Positions 52,919-60,987 of a stretch of DNA of 60,987 nucleotides are shown piece after piece. The translations under genes and the position numbers were made by a program. Position 1 is the first letter of the stretch, and every line of letters starts with the position of its first letter. The DNA lies in the NCBI GenBank assembly GCA_964459305.1, contig CAYWNA010000054.1, positions 1 to 60,987 of the forward strand, in the 5' to 3' direction. The notes below the pieces were generated by a model. It ran no database searches. It was not told the DNA's origin and worked only from the letters and a program-made list of their open reading frames with translations. Source of the stretch: CAYWNA01 sp964459305. GTDB taxonomy: Bacteria > Planctomycetota > Planctomycetia > Pirellulales > Pirellulaceae.

Positions 52919-55023
52919 ATGGGACAAAAACGTAGACGAACCCGGTGGCCCGTTCCGGTCGCCATCGCTGCGCTCGTGTGCCTTGTCTGTGCCGTCTTCT
53001 TCCCTATCGTGGGTTTCGACTTCATCGAGTTCGATGTGGACGAACAGGTCATCGAGAATCGGCACATCCGAGGATTGACTGGTGAAAACATAAGACACAT
53101 CTTGACCACGCCATGCATCACCAGCTACTACCCCCTTCGCACGTTGACCTTTGCCGCCGACTACCAGATCTGGGGCATGGATCCGAAAGGATTCAAGCTG
53201 ACCAACGTGCTGATCCATCTGACGAATGTCATTTTGGTGTTCGGTCTGGTGCGGCGACTGATGCGCGACCGTCGCCCGTTTGATGACTCGGGCACGGGTT
53301 GGGATGTGTCGCTGGCGACGATCTCAGCCGGGATATTCGCCGTGCATCCAGTGGTGGTCGAGCCCGTGACGTGGGTGGGCGGTCGCGAGGAGTTGTTGAT
53401 GACGATGGGGGCGTTGTGTTGCTTCCACCTTCATTTTTGGGCTCGGCGGCTGGAAGAAGCGGCGCATCAGAATCGAGCGACATTAGCCTGCCGCGCCGGC
53501 GCCGGCGTCGCGTGTGCAGCGGCCTGCCTAAGTAATGCCGTGGGGGCCGTGATCCCGGCGTTGATCACCACTTGGGACATCCTGACGCTGAAGCGTCCCA
53601 AGTGGAGGCGAATCATCTGGGGCACATCGGCGCTGTGGGTCATCAGCTTCATCACCTTTGCTGTCAAGAAGTTGGGCGAAGTCCCGACCCCGGGCAAGAC
53701 ATTCGGCCCTCCAATGTTATCCGGGGAATGGCTGTCGACCGTGCTCACGATGCCCTGGCTGAATCTCAAGGCTCTCGTCTGGCCCACCAACCTGTGCATC
53801 TACTACGGCTGGCCACGTCCCCAGAGTTTCTTCGAGTTGGAGGTGATTCTGGGCGTGACCACGCTTGGGCTGGCGTCTCTGCTTCTGTGGGCGATGCGGC
53901 GGCCGCGGCAGCGGGCTCTGTTCGGGCTGCTTTGGTTTTGTTTGGCGTTGCTGCCCAGCTCGCACATCTTCTTCGTCCACCACATCGCACGGGCCGACAG
54001 GTTTCTGTACCTGCCGTTAGTTGGTTTGGCAGTCGCCTTGGGTGTGGGTCTGCAGCCCTTGAAGAATGCCCGGTGGGGACACGCACTGTGGGGCATGACG
54101 TGCACGGGTGTGTTGCTCGTGCTGCTGTTGGCGACGAGAAGCGCGAACCAGATCCGAACGTGGCAGGATGGCATCTCCGTGTTCACCCACGCGTTGGGCG
54201 TGACCGAGAATAATGCCGTCGCTCACATCGGCTTGGGCTCTGCACGTTTTAAGCTGGGGCAGGTTTCCGAAGCACTTCAGCATTTTCGTCGCGCGGCTCG
54301 TATCGCACCTGACCACGTCGATGCTCGCTACAACCTGGGCAGCACGCTTGTCGAGCTGGGACAACTCCCCGAGGCAATTCATCATCTTCGTTGGGTGCTT
54401 CGTATCAACCCTGACGACGCTGCAACACACAACAACCTGGGCACGGCACTTGCCGACCTGGGGCAGTTTCCCGAAGCNNNNNNNNNNNNNNNNNNNNNNN
54501 NNNNNNNNNNNNNNNNNNNNNNNNNNNNNNNNNNNNNNNNNNNNNNNNNNNNNNNNNNNNNNNNNNNNNNNNNNNNNCACACAACAACCTGGGCACGGCA
54601 CTTGCCGACCTGGGGCAGTTTCCCGAAGCAATCGATCATTTTCGTCGAACGCTCGCCATCACGCCTGACTACTCTGACGCCCACTACAACTTGGGCAATG
54701 CACTTCTTAATCTGGGGCTGTTCTCCGACGCAGTCCAGCATTATCGTCACGCGCTCCGTATCGAACCTGACGACGCTGACGTACACAACAACCTGGGCAA
54801 TGCACTTTCCGGTCTGGGGCAGCTCTCCGAGGCAATCGGCCATTATCGCCAGGCGCTGAGTCTCAATCCGCGTTTGTGGCAGGCCCACACCAGCCTGGGA
54901 GCCTTGTATCTCCAGCAGCCAGACAAACGCACATTGGCCGTCCAGCATCTACGGCAAGCCGTGGCGTTTCAACCGGATTCCGCAGCGGCTCAAGAGCTTC
55001 TGAGTCGCGCCCTGGACGACTGA
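52919..55023 (+). CDS. TMTC-like membrane glycosyltransferase with canonical TPR array, paralog A (interrupted by assembly gap)
   Basis: The N-terminal 400 residues form a GT-C-type membrane domain with the same landmarks as the other paralogs (acidic loop EFDVDEQVIEN, YYPLRTLTF, GFKLTNVLIHLTNVILVFGL, FAVHPVVVEPVTWVGGREEL, RADRFLYLPLVGLAVALG). The C-terminal part is a regular 34-residue TPR array (NNLGTALADLGQFPEA-type units), unlike the irregular TPRs of paralogs B and C. A run of 100 N (54478-54577) interrupts it; frame on the two sides differs but is restored if the true gap is 50 + 102n bases. ATG 52919 follows GAGGGGGCAG. The predicted role is O-glycosylation of exported proteins. Confidence 0.82.
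54220..54960 (+). repeat. 102-bp tandem TPR-coding repeats
   Basis: Units of 102 bp, each encoding one 34-residue TPR. The unit ending at the left gap edge and the one beginning at the right edge share 52 identical bases (54426-54477 and 54578-54629), which explains why assembly failed here. Confidence 0.85.
54478..54577. other. Assembly gap (100 N)
   Basis: Exactly 100 N, the usual placeholder for a gap of unknown size. It lies in the near-identical TPR repeats of paralog A. Confidence 0.98.
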
Positions 55024-55087
55024 CTGATAGGAAATTCGATTTTCCATCCACAGAACTGATTCCACTAGGAGGAACTGGTGATTCAAT

Positions 55088-55135
55088 GGGCAAGGAGTTG
55101 CAAGGCAGCCATGGCTGCCTTGCAGCTCCTTGCCC
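55088..55135. repeat. 48-nt near-perfect palindrome (family 7)
   Basis: Arms of 24 bp centred on CCATGG, with only one G-T pair; starts GGGCAAGGAGTTGCAAGGCA. It lies in the 364-bp interval between paralogs A and B. No T-run follows, so it looks like a mobile palindrome, though it may also stop transcription from paralog A. Confidence 0.75.
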
Positions 55136-55302
55136 CCGGCGGATGTTTGCCGATCTTGTGTGAAGCTGCTGGCCTATCAGGCCGCAAACTGGGAGTTGAT
55201 CCCTCGGCACGCACGCACCGTCCCCGTGCCGGCAGGCGTCGGTGTTGATTCGAAGGCGGCCGAGAACGTGTCGTGTCCACGTAGGTCAGTTCTCGCGCCC
55301 GT

Positions 55303-55330
55303 TTGGAACATCCCGTCTAGGTGCTATATT
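55303..55330 (+). promoter_or_regulatory. Candidate sigma-70-type promoter of paralog B
   Basis: TTGGAA (55303-55308) and TATATT (55325-55330) with a 16-bp spacer, 58 bp upstream of ATG 55388. The -10-like element lies in the segment shared with the relic upstream of paralog A, where TATATT is at 52856-52861. Confidence 0.4.
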
Positions 55331-55387
55331 GTCGTCGGCGTAATCAGCGATTTATGGTTGGTTCTACTCGTGATCAGCGAGAGGCAA

Positions 55388-57340
55388 ATGGTGCAGGAAA
55401 CTAGACATGCCCGGTGGCCGAAACCAGTCGCGGCTGCTGCGCTCGCGTACCTTGTCTGTGCCGTGTTTTTCCCTATCGTGGGTTTTGAGTTCATCGAACT
55501 GGACATGAAGGACCTTGTGATTGAGAACCCTCACGTCCGCGAATTCAGCGTCGAGAACCTAAAGCACATTTTTACTACGCGATGTGTCATAAGTTACTAT
55601 CCGGTGCGCATGTTGAGCTACGTAGTGGATTATCAGATCTGGGGGCTGAACGCCGGGGGCTTCAAGTTCACAAACGGCCTGATCCACTTGACCAACGTGT
55701 ATCTGGTATTCTGGCTGATCCTTCGGCTATTTCGCCGCGCGGCCAAAGCCGTGGAATCTCACGGCCCGTGGCGGGAGGTTTCCGCGGCCACGTTTGCCGC
55801 CGGAGTCTTTGGCGTTCATCCGGTGGTTGTGGAGTCGGTGACGTGGGTCCACTGCCGAGAAGAACTGTTGATGACGCTGGGGGTCTTGGGTTGTCTGCAT
55901 TTCCACATGACCGCCCGTCGCTTGGGCGAGAATGGCGACAAGCGCTGTACAGCACTGGCCTTTCACGTTTGCACGACTTTCTCGTGTGTGCTGGCCTGCC
56001 TCAGCAATGCCGTGGCGGCGGTGATCCCTCTGCTGATCACCGCGTGGGACCTACTGACGCTCGACCGCCCCAAGTTATGGAGGACCCTTTGCGGCACCTC
56101 CGTGCTCTGGATAATCGGCATCGCCACGATCGTGATCAAGAAATGCGTCCCCGCGGTAGACACGGCCGTGGGCCCGGTTGGCGAACAGCTCGAGGCGTTC
56201 TCGCTCGAGCGGCTGATGGTGATCCCGAACGTGTACTGGCTGAACGTCAAGACGCTGCTTTGGCCGACGGAATTGCGGCTTTCCTACGAGTTTTGCAGGC
56301 CCAGTAGTTTTCTAGACGCGGAGGTGATTCTTGGCGTTACGGTGATCGGGCTAACGTTTGCCCTGTTGTGGAAGCTCAGGCGGCGGAAATCCGTGTTTCT
56401 TGGCCTCGTCTGGTTTGGCCTTGCACTGGGACCCGTTTCACAGATCATGCCGCATGGCATTGCCCGGGCCGACCGCTTGCTATACCTGCCGCTGGTGGGA
56501 CTGGCCGTGGCGTTGGCGATGGCCCTGAGGCCTATGGCGATCGCATTGAAGAGGCGGGCGGCGGTCGCAGGGGCCGGCGCCGCAGGCGTCTTGGCCATCT
56601 TCTTGCTGGTCGTTCTCAGCGCCTACCAGGTCCAGACGTGGCGAAACGACCTTTCCGTGTGGAGCAACTCGCTCAGACTGGGCCCAAACAACGTCTTCGC
56701 CCATCGCAACTTCGCAGTCAGTCTGGCAAAAATCGAAGGGTTCGATCAGGCGGTCGCGTACTATCAGACGGAGATCGCCCGAGATTCCGCCAATGTGAAA
56801 ACGCTAGACGCGGCCGCTTGGCTCTTGGCGACGTACAAGGACGTTGAACTCCGCGACTACGGCACGGCCTGCCGGCTGACCGAGCGGGCTTGCCAACTCA
56901 CGCAGTGGAAGGACCCGAGACTGCTCAAAGGGTTCGCAATCGCGCACTGCAACTTCGCAGCCGACTTGGTCCGGCATGGCGAGTTCGAGCGGGCCATAGA
57001 ACACTACGACGATGTGCTCGAAGTATTTCCCAACGACAAGTTTGCGGTGTTCAACTTGGCTTGGCTTCTCGCGACATGCCCTGACGAGAGTCTGCGGAAT
57101 CCCGCCCGAGCGGTCGAACTGGCCAAGACACCCTGGCGGTTGACAGGCCACGCCGAGGCGTCAAGGCTGAAGATCCTTGCAGCGGCCTATGCGTCCGCGG
57201 GACGGTTTGAGGCGGCGGTTGCGACGGCCGAGGAGGCGATACACGAGGCGCAAGCGGCCCGCGATGCGTCTTTGACCGAGGACCTTCGATATCTCTTGGA
57301 AGTGTACCGCAAGGGCTCGGCCGGCCTTGGCCCGCCTTGA
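55388..57340 (+). CDS. TMTC-like membrane glycosyltransferase with TPRs, paralog B
   Basis: A 650-residue protein. The membrane domain (about 1-430) has the acidic first loop FIELDMKDLVIENPHV, then YYPVRMLSY, GGFKFTNGLIHLTNVYLVFW, GVHPVVVESVTWVHCREELL and RADRLLYLPLVGLAVALA. The C-terminal domain (about 430-640) contains irregular TPRs with NLAWLLATCPDESLRNPARA, a planctomycete TPR signature. ATG 55388 aligns with the starts of paralogs A and C and has GAGAGGCAA upstream; the open frame extends 86 codons further but runs through the palindrome and intergenic sequence. It shares its upstream 68 bp with paralog A and is highly similar to paralog C over its whole length. Confidence 0.85.
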   Translation: MVQETRHARWPKPVAAAALAYLVCAVFFPIVGFEFIELDMKDLVIENPHVREFSVENLKHIFTTRCVISYYPVRMLSYVVDYQIWGLNAGGFKFTNGLIHLTNVYLVFWLILRLFRRAAKAVESHGPWREVSAATFAAGVFGVHPVVVESVTWVHCREELLMTLGVLGCLHFHMTARRLGENGDKRCTALAFHVCTTFSCVLACLSNAVAAVIPLLITAWDLLTLDRPKLWRTLCGTSVLWIIGIATIVIKKCVPAVDTAVGPVGEQLEAFSLERLMVIPNVYWLNVKTLLWPTELRLSYEFCRPSSFLDAEVILGVTVIGLTFALLWKLRRRKSVFLGLVWFGLALGPVSQIMPHGIARADRLLYLPLVGLAVALAMALRPMAIALKRRAAVAGAGAAGVLAIFLLVVLSAYQVQTWRNDLSVWSNSLRLGPNNVFAHRNFAVSLAKIEGFDQAVAYYQTEIARDSANVKTLDAAAWLLATYKDVELRDYGTACRLTERACQLTQWKDPRLLKGFAIAHCNFAADLVRHGEFERAIEHYDDVLEVFPNDKFAVFNLAWLLATCPDESLRNPARAVELAKTPWRLTGHAEASRLKILAAAYASAGRFEAAVATAEEAIHEAQAARDASLTEDLRYLLEVYRKGSAGLGPP

Positions 57341-57368
57341 CCCGGAACTTGTGATCAGCGAGGGGCAG

Positions 57369-59321
57369 ATGGGAAACGAAACTAGACGTGCTCGTTGGCC
57401 AATACCGGTCGCCGCTGCTGGACTCGCATGCCTTGTCGGCGCCGTGTTCTTCCCGATCGTGGGCTTTGAGTTCATCGACATGGACGTGAGGGAGACCATT
57501 ATCGAGAACTCCCACATCCGCGAATTCACGGCCGGGAACCTGAAGCATATCTTCACCTCGCGGTGTATCACCAGCTACTACCCCCTGCGCACCTTGACGT
57601 ACGCGATTGACTATCAAGCGCGGGGATTGGACGCCGGGGGGTTCAAGTTCACCAACGGTCTCATCCACTTGGTGAACGTGTATCTGGTCTTCTGGCTGGC
57701 CCTTCGGCTTTTTCGCCGTCAGGCCCCCGACGAGAAATCGCACGGGAAATGGTGGGATGTGTCGGTGGCCGCGTTTGCCGCCGGTGTTTTCGGTGTCCAT
57801 CCGGTGGTTGTCGAGCCGGTTACGTGGGTGCCAGGGCGTGAGGAATTGTTGATGACGCTGGGGGCCTTGAGTTGTTTGCATTTTCACATGACCGCGCGTC
57901 GTTTGGGCGAAGAGGGCGACAGGGCTCGAACTGCACTGGCCTGTTACGCTTGCGCGGCTTTCTCGTGTGCGCTGGCCTGCCTCAGCAACGTCGTAGGGGC
58001 GGTGATTCCGGTGTTGATCGCGGCGTGGGACATGTTGATGCTGGACGGCCCCAAGCTGAAAAGGACTCTCTGCGGGACCTCCGTGCTTTGGGTGATAGGC
58101 ATCGCCGCGATCGTGATCAAGAAGCTCGGCCCCGTGGCCGACCCGTTTCTGGGCGGCGTCGGTTTGCGACAGGATTTTACTTTGTCCGAACGGGTGATGT
58201 CGGTTCTGAGAGTGTACTGGCTGAATGTCAAGACGTTGTTTTGGCCGACTGAATTGCGGGTTTCTTACGAGTTCTACAGACCGCGTGATTTCCCGGACGC
58301 GGAGGTGATTCTTGGCGGCGTGGCAGTCGGGCTGACGTTGGCCTTGTTGTGGAAGCTCAGGCGGCGGAAGTTCGTAGTTCTTGGCCTCCTCTGGTTTGGC
58401 CTTGCACTAGGGCCCACTTCACAAATCATGCGGCATCACATTGATCGGGCCGACCGGTTCCTGTACCTACCGCTGCTGGGACTGGCCGTGGCGTTGGCAA
58501 TGGGCCTGAAACCGCTGGCGAGGGCCATGAAGGGGCGGGCGGCGGTGGTGGGGGCCTGTGCCGCAGGCGTCTTGGCCCTTCTCTTATTGGTCGCCCTCAG
58601 CAGCCGCCAAGTCCGGACGTGGCGAAACGGCCTCTCCGTGTGGAGCAACTCGATCCGGCTGGGCCCAAGCAACACCTTCGCCCATCGCCACTTCGCATCC
58701 AGTCTGGCGAAGAACGCAGGATTCGAACAAGCGCTGGCGCACTATCGGACGGAGGTCGCCCGAGAGCCCGACAATGTGCGTGTGTTGGATGCGGCCGCTT
58801 GGCTCCTGGCGACGTATGAGGATGTTCATCTTCGCGACTACCCCGCGGCTTGCGGGCTGTCCGAGCGGGCTTGCCAACTCACGGAATGGAAGGACCTGGG
58901 ACTGCTCAAGGGTTTCGCAGTCGCCCACTCGAACTTCGCAGCCCACCTGCAGGATCGCCGCGAGTACGGCCAAGCCATAGAACACTACGAAAGAGCACTC
59001 GCAGTGTTCCCCGACGATACGCGTGTGGCGTTCAATCTGGGTTGGCTGCTCGCCGCGTGTCCCGACGAGAGGCTGCGCAATCCCGCGAGAGCGATTGAGT
59101 TAGCCGAGAAACCCAAGACGGTGACGCCCCGCAGCGAGGCGAGGAGGCTAATGATCCTTACAGCGGCTTACGGCGAGGCAGGGAGGTTTGACGCGGCAGT
59201 CGCCGCGGCCAGGAACGGGATCAAGGCGGCACAGGCGGCTGGCGACGCATCGATGACTCAGGACCTCCAATTCATATTGGAGATTTACCGCAAGCGTACG
59301 GGCGGCCCCGGCATGCCTTGA
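57369..59321 (+). CDS. TMTC-like membrane glycosyltransferase with TPRs, paralog C
   Basis: A 650-residue protein, the same length as paralog B. The first loop reads FIDMDVRETIIENSHI, followed by YYPLRTLTYAIDYQ, GGFKFTNGLIHLVNVYLVFW, GVHPVVVEPVTWVPGREELL and RADRFLYLPLLGLAVALA. Irregular TPRs follow (FNLGWLLAACPDERLRNPARA). The gene starts only 28 bp after the stop of paralog B, with the shared leader GTGATCAGCGAGGGGCAG directly before ATG 57369, so B and C are probably one transcript. Equal length and close similarity indicate that this is the most recent duplication of the three. Confidence 0.85.
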   Translation: MGNETRRARWPIPVAAAGLACLVGAVFFPIVGFEFIDMDVRETIIENSHIREFTAGNLKHIFTSRCITSYYPLRTLTYAIDYQARGLDAGGFKFTNGLIHLVNVYLVFWLALRLFRRQAPDEKSHGKWWDVSVAAFAAGVFGVHPVVVEPVTWVPGREELLMTLGALSCLHFHMTARRLGEEGDRARTALACYACAAFSCALACLSNVVGAVIPVLIAAWDMLMLDGPKLKRTLCGTSVLWVIGIAAIVIKKLGPVADPFLGGVGLRQDFTLSERVMSVLRVYWLNVKTLFWPTELRVSYEFYRPRDFPDAEVILGGVAVGLTLALLWKLRRRKFVVLGLLWFGLALGPTSQIMRHHIDRADRFLYLPLLGLAVALAMGLKPLARAMKGRAAVVGACAAGVLALLLLVALSSRQVRTWRNGLSVWSNSIRLGPSNTFAHRHFASSLAKNAGFEQALAHYRTEVAREPDNVRVLDAAAWLLATYEDVHLRDYPAACGLSERACQLTEWKDLGLLKGFAVAHSNFAAHLQDRREYGQAIEHYERALAVFPDDTRVAFNLGWLLAACPDERLRNPARAIELAEKPKTVTPRSEARRLMILTAAYGEAGRFDAAVAAARNGIKAAQAAGDASMTQDLQFILEIYRKRTGGPGMP

Positions 59322-59646
59322 GCCGAATGATGCTCTAGCACGCCAGAGTGGCGCCGTCCAACCAAGTCCAAGAAACACCAGACGCCTTTTTCCGCTGTCA
59401 CCAACGAGAGACGCTCCCCTTGGATTCCTTTGCGCGAAATCTTGATGCGCATCCGAAGGTCTTTCTTGCTCAACGCCTCGTTCGCTTCAATCTCCAACAG
59501 TCCCTGCATAAATCGCGGCCAGTTACTCGCAGTGCTCCAAGACGTCCTTCTCTCGTCCCATATCGTAGCGAATACCGGCAGCCAGCCGCAGGATTCGCTG
59601 TCGCAAGAGAAGACAGGCAGCTTGTACTGCCGTTCTTACTTCCAGA
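59285..59646 (-). pseudogene. Possible gene remnant, family unknown
   Basis: On the minus strand an open frame runs from about 59646 to 59285 with a protein-like composition (KLPVFSCDSESCGWLPVFAT, then FMQGLLEIEANEALSKKDLR and ISRKGIQGERLSLV). The first ATG (59509) comes only after 45 convincing codons, and no start codon with a ribosome-binding site precedes it, so it may be a 5'-truncated gene. The 3' end runs into the end of paralog C on the opposite strand. It could also be chance. The gene-free interval 59322-59734 otherwise holds only the leader of paralog 3 of the SGNH family. Confidence 0.35.
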
Positions 59647-59734
59647 CGGATCCAGTACAATTACCTTGATCGCAATCCTATGAGAACGGCAACGTCAGCC
59701 TTTCCCCAAGTCGCCACGCGACTTACGAAGAAGC

Positions 59735-60907
59735 ATGTCCGCATCCACACCTGATTGCAGTCTGCCGAGGAAAAAGCGGTGGTCTTTCAGGTTGCTGTGC
59801 ATTGCACTGTCGCTGTTTGTGTGCCTCTTGTGCCTGGAGATTGGCTTCAGGATCTGGGGACCAGCCTATCATCGTGGTCTCGCTGACGGCCCCCTCGATA
59901 TGGATATCCAGGTTGGCGACAGAGTGCTGATGAAGGGCGCTGTTGAGTACTTCTCGAATCCTCGTGGTTACTTCGACATCAGGCGGGAGGAACACGGCCA
60001 AACCATCTATGGCGTTGAGTTGCGCGGTGTGGGGCTACCGTGGAGAAGGATTCCGGATTCCATCACCAGACCAGAGGAAGCGCAGGCGTTTCTTGCCCGT
60101 GAAGACGAAATCCTGGCGCTGGGAGACTCGTTTACGATGGGCCAGGGCGTCAGATATGAGGACACGTATGCTCGGAAACTGGAGAAGCTGTTGGCCGAGG
60201 AGGGCAGCCCTGTAACAGTCCGTAATGCGGGTTTTGCCGCCTTTGATCTAGAAGAAGTCTGCGAGTCCTATTTAGACTCTTCGGCCGAGCGTCACTATCC
60301 CCTTGTGACATACGGATTCGTGCTGAATGATTTTGGCTTGCCTGGAAGAGAGAGAATCATCGGTTCCGATTACATCGACACTGACAACGGCGAAATCCGG
60401 GACAATCCTTTGCGTAAACACCTCGCCTCGATCAACTTCGTGCTCCACTGCGTCGACAGGATTCGACTGGATCGAATGACCAAGAACGCCTACCTTCAAG
60501 CGTTCAAAGGCAAGAAAGCCAGAGACAAGTTCGAACTCTTGGGAATGTTGGACCGAAAAATACAGTCTGAAGGTGGCCAGCTTGTGATCGTGTTGTTCCC
60601 TCTGCTCCATGAGTTCCACGACTATCCACTCCAAGAGATCCACGACAAGATTCACGGTTTTTGTCAGGAGAACGATGTTCTTCTGCTGGACCTTCTACCC
60701 GCTTTCTCTCGGCATACAGCGGAATCCCTATGGGTCCACCCCACGGACTATCATCCCAACGAGGTCGCACACCAAATCGCGGCGGAGGAAATACACTCGT
60801 TTTTGCAGAAACATGGGTTGCTGGAGGCACTGGGCGCCGGGGATGCGCCCGCTGGTCCAGGAACTCGAAAGCCAGCTATACCATCCGCGGATGAGTCTGA
60901 CCTGTAG
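59735..60907 (+). CDS. Membrane-anchored SGNH hydrolase-like protein, paralog 3
   Basis: A 390-residue protein. The N-terminal anchor spans about 19-37 (LLCIALSLFVCLLCLEIGF). Catalytic serine is Ser132 in ALGDSFTMGQG; the VLNDFG and HPTDYHPNEVAH blocks are conserved. It aligns end to end with paralogs 1 and 2 (35.9-38.2 kb) but carries about 20 extra C-terminal residues, the last dozen of which (IPSADESDL) and the stop codon are encoded by a family-2 palindromic repeat and its flank. It follows the TMTC-like triplet on the same strand, which again places the SGNH type beside TMTC-like genes. Confidence 0.82.
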   Translation: MSASTPDCSLPRKKRWSFRLLCIALSLFVCLLCLEIGFRIWGPAYHRGLADGPLDMDIQVGDRVLMKGAVEYFSNPRGYFDIRREEHGQTIYGVELRGVGLPWRRIPDSITRPEEAQAFLAREDEILALGDSFTMGQGVRYEDTYARKLEKLLAEEGSPVTVRNAGFAAFDLEEVCESYLDSSAERHYPLVTYGFVLNDFGLPGRERIIGSDYIDTDNGEIRDNPLRKHLASINFVLHCVDRIRLDRMTKNAYLQAFKGKKARDKFELLGMLDRKIQSEGGQLVIVLFPLLHEFHDYPLQEIHDKIHGFCQENDVLLLDLLPAFSRHTAESLWVHPTDYHPNEVAHQIAAEEIHSFLQKHGLLEALGAGDAPAGPGTRKPAIPSADESDL

Positions 60908-60957
60908 CCGAACTCGCCAGAGTTTGGTTTTTCCTACGCAGACCAAAGTCTGGCGAC
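60904..60957. repeat. Palindromic repeat (family 2), copy f
   Basis: GTAGCCGAACTCGCCAGA...CCAAAGTCTGGCGAC. The second arm breaks off before TTCGGCTAC. The 5' flank from CCGCGGATGAGTCTGACCT (about 60886) matches copies b and c. The TAG inside GTAGCC is the stop codon of the SGNH gene. Confidence 0.8.
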
Positions 60958-60987
60958 GGTATGACATTGATGCACTCTTTCGTAAAG

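Noticed and set aside
54426..54700. Frameshift mutation in the TMTC-like paralog A
   Set aside because: The frame change is produced by the arbitrary 100-N placeholder; a true gap of 50 + 102n bases keeps the frame open.
35880..60907. Prophage or integrative element spanning the envelope region
   Set aside because: No integrase, structural phage genes, att repeats or tRNA boundary were found; the only mobile gene is the RAYT.
11167..60957. CRISPR array
   Set aside because: The repeats are dispersed palindromes tens of kb apart, with no regular spacing, spacers or cas genes.

Overview
The window looks like a chromosome segment of a planctomycete, probably of the Pirellulales type. The evidence is the combination of families seen here: a DUF1559 prepilin-like protein with the C-terminal H...DG motif, an extracytoplasmic beta-sandwich protein with an N-terminal LERRYCL-type motif, an SHD1 domain on a transglutaminase-like protein, a sulfatase with HEAT repeats, ECF sigma factors next to Ser/Thr kinases, ASPIC/UnbV-FG-GAP-TPR proteins, and many dispersed palindromic repeats. 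No rRNA, tRNA, CRISPR array, prophage or plasmid replication gene was recognised.

Layout. 0.2-5.5 kb: a carotenoid-desaturase-like FAD oxidoreductase (-) diverges from a sulfatase, followed by a PGPGW-like membrane protein, a shortened beta-helix protein and a zinc-ribbon membrane protein (+). 5.7-16.3 kb (all -): a secreted VWA protein, a CARDB-like protein, an ECF sigma factor with a Ser/Thr kinase carrying a beta-helix ectodomain, a WD40 membrane protein, and a compact operon of ECF sigma factor, 78-aa membrane protein and MscS-like channel. 16.5-28.1 kb (all +): a run of exported proteins (PIG-L deacetylase, NHL propeller, PQQ-like propeller, transglutaminase-like/SHD1, a helical hypothetical protein, and an FGE-like/TolB-like lipoprotein). 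28.5-35.6 kb: a Tat-exported hypothetical protein, a SASA acetylesterase, aconitase, a GntP permease with a soluble insertion, and a tiny acidic lipoprotein. 35.9-60.9 kb: an envelope-related region with three paralogous membrane-anchored SGNH hydrolases, four TMTC-like membrane glycosyltransferase/TPR proteins (three in tandem), a further GT-C-like membrane protein, a large TPR/FG-GAP/UnbV protein, a DUF1559 protein, a surface protein, a non-RD Ser/Thr kinase with TPRs, and a REP-associated tyrosine transposase (RAYT).

How it fits together. Most products are exported or membrane-anchored. The working model (inference) is that the last 25 kb builds or modifies the cell surface: TMTC-like GT-C enzymes would add sugars to exported proteins and the SGNH proteins would add or remove acyl groups. 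The 16.5-26 kb run would handle extracellular polymers. Two ECF modules and two kinases would supply signalling.

The most striking sequence-level features are: (1) the RAYT gene bracketed by its own palindromes, with a third copy 1.4 kb away; (2) at least seven other palindrome families, several of which supply the 5' or 3' codons of genes; (3) a tandem triplication of the TMTC-like gene starting in a 29-codon relic of the GntP permease 3' end; and (4) a 100-N assembly gap inside near-identical TPR repeats, whose true length should be 50 + 102n bases. All calls come from reading the sequence; no database search or alignment program was run.
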